Source: an uncultured Verrucomicrobiota bacterium
GTDB lineage: Bacteria; Verrucomicrobiota; Kiritimatiellia; RFP12; UBA1067
NCBI GenBank assembly: GCA_946615275.1
Contig: CAMOHV010000146.1
Coordinates: 1 to 5,014 of the forward strand
Direction of reading: 5' to 3'
Length of the DNA stretch: 5,014 nucleotides
Shown here piece after piece: positions 4,115 through 5,014 of the stretch (the first letter of the stretch is position 1; every line of letters starts with the position of its first letter). The position numbers and the translations under genes are program-made. Below the pieces are notes generated by a model. The model had not been told where the DNA came from, did not search any database, and saw only the letters and a program-made list of their open reading frames with translations.

Positions 4115-5014
4115 ATGCAAGGTGCAAAGCAGTTCAAGGTGAACATCGCCGGGCAGGATCTCGTGTTCGAGACCGGCCTCCTCGCGATGCAGGCAGCGGG
4201 CGCGGTGACGTGCTCGTACGGCGACACAACGGTCTTCACGGCCGTCACGAACACGGACACGCCGCGCGAGGGGATCGACTTCTTCCCGCTCCAGTGCGAG
4301 TACCGCGAGAAGTTCTACGCCGGCGGCAAGTTCCCCGGCGGCTTCTTCAAGCGCGAGGCGCGCCCCTCGGCGAAGGAGATCCTCACGGCCCGCATGTGCG
4401 ACCGTCCGATCCGCCCGCTCTTCCCCGACGGGTACTACAACGACGTGCAGGTGAACAGCATGCTCATCCAGAGCGACGGCACGCGCGAGGCCGACTTCCT
4501 GGCCGTGAACGCGTCCTCCGCCGCGCTGCACATCAGCGACATCCCGTTCATGGGCCCGATCGGCTGCGTCCGCATCGGCCGCATCGACGGGCAGTGGGTG
4601 ATCAACCCCACGCACGAGCAGAAGGCGAAGAGCGACATCGACCTCCTCTACGCCGGCATCCGCGGCAAGTTCCTCATGATGGAGGGTTCCGCCTCGGAGA
4701 TCTCCGACGAGGACTTCATCGCCGCCCTGAAGCGCGCCCACGAGGAGGTGGAGAAGATCATCGACCTCCAGATCGAGATGCGCCGTGCGCTCGGCAAGCC
4801 CGACAAGGACATCAAGGACATCCCGCAGCCCGCGGACAAGATGGACTTCATGCGCAAGGAGGGCGGCGAGGCCCTCGCGGCCGCGCTCCTCATCAAGGGC
4901 AAGCTCGAGCGCCAGGGCAAGGTCTCCGCCATCAAGGAGGACCTCCTCAAGAAGGTCTCCGAGAAGTGGCCCGAGATCGACGCCGTCGGCTTCGTGCACC
5001 TCTTCGACGCCCTC
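4115..5014 (+). CDS. pnp: Polyribonucleotide nucleotidyltransferase (PNPase), N-terminal 300 residues, cut by the window end
   Basis: PNPase degrades RNA 3' to 5' by phosphorolysis as a ring-shaped trimer and is a core part of bacterial mRNA decay. The frame runs open from ATG 4115 to the last base, giving 300 of the roughly 700 residues expected. The first RNase PH-like domain is recognisable: ETGLLAMQAAGAV (19-31), YGDT (35-38), PREGIDFFPL (50-59), YAGGKFPGGFFKREARPS (68-85, the conserved FF-R-R/K RNA-contact loop), DRPIRPLFP (96-104), NASSAALHISDIPFMGPIG (132-150) and GRIDG (155-159). From about 205 the sequence becomes helical and charged (HEEVEKIIDLQ), matching the all-alpha linker between the two PH domains. 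The catalytic second PH domain and the KH and S1 RNA-binding domains lie beyond the window. It sits in operon with rpsO. Confidence 0.97.
   Translation, partial: MQGAKQFKVNIAGQDLVFETGLLAMQAAGAVTCSYGDTTVFTAVTNTDTPREGIDFFPLQCEYREKFYAGGKFPGGFFKREARPSAKEILTARMCDRPIRPLFPDGYYNDVQVNSMLIQSDGTREADFLAVNASSAALHISDIPFMGPIGCVRIGRIDGQWVINPTHEQKAKSDIDLLYAGIRGKFLMMEGSASEISDEDFIAALKRAHEEVEKIIDLQIEMRRALGKPDKDIKDIPQPADKMDFMRKEGGEALAAALLIKGKLERQGKVSAIKEDLLKKVSEKWPEIDAVGFVHLFDAL

Overview
The window is GC-rich with strong G/C bias at third codon positions. All supported genes lie on the + strand. It reads as bacterial chromosome: the core pair rpsO-pnp follows a cluster with two Tat-exported enzymes. A Tat-signal Gfo/Idh/MocA oxidoreductase containing VYVQKPL, TQMGNQG and [10 protein letters not shown], together with a Tat-signal calcineurin-like phosphoesterase, points to the Planctomycetes-Verrucomicrobia-Kiritimatiellota-Lentisphaerota (PVC) assemblage. 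A Kiritimatiellota- or Lentisphaerota-like anaerobe is my best guess. That is inference from protein style, not a placement.

Layout: (1) 1-336 is the 3' end of an unrecognised gene with HEAT-like helices and a Gly/Gln/Pro/Met-rich tail. (2) 337-437 holds a promoter, a GC-rich hairpin close to the predicted transcript start, and an A/C-rich leader with a Shine-Dalgarno (SD). (3) 438-3618 is a probable three-gene operon: exported Gfo/Idh/MocA oxidoreductase, a 45-residue short-loop rubredoxin, and an exported metallophosphoesterase, with gaps of 35 and 32 nt. (4) 3619-3829 is a 211-nt intergenic region with a near-consensus promoter and a leader of about 148 nt. (5) 3830-5014 is rpsO followed after 21 nt by pnp, which runs off the window end. 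The pnp reading frame is open to the window edge over 300 codons.

The most interesting element is the rpsO leader. It contains two perfect 9-bp complementarities in interleaved (H-type pseudoknot) order. The second pairs a loop segment with the bases between the rpsO SD and its ATG. A third 6-bp helix extends the first, and an alternative hairpin competes with it. This matches the logic of S15 autoregulation known from other bacteria, where S15 leaders are structurally diverse, and it may be an undescribed S15-leader class. A second regulatory observation is that both promoters share an extended -10 element, ATTTGGYATMAT. The protein genes belong to known families. I see no mobile element, CRISPR array, tRNA or rRNA.
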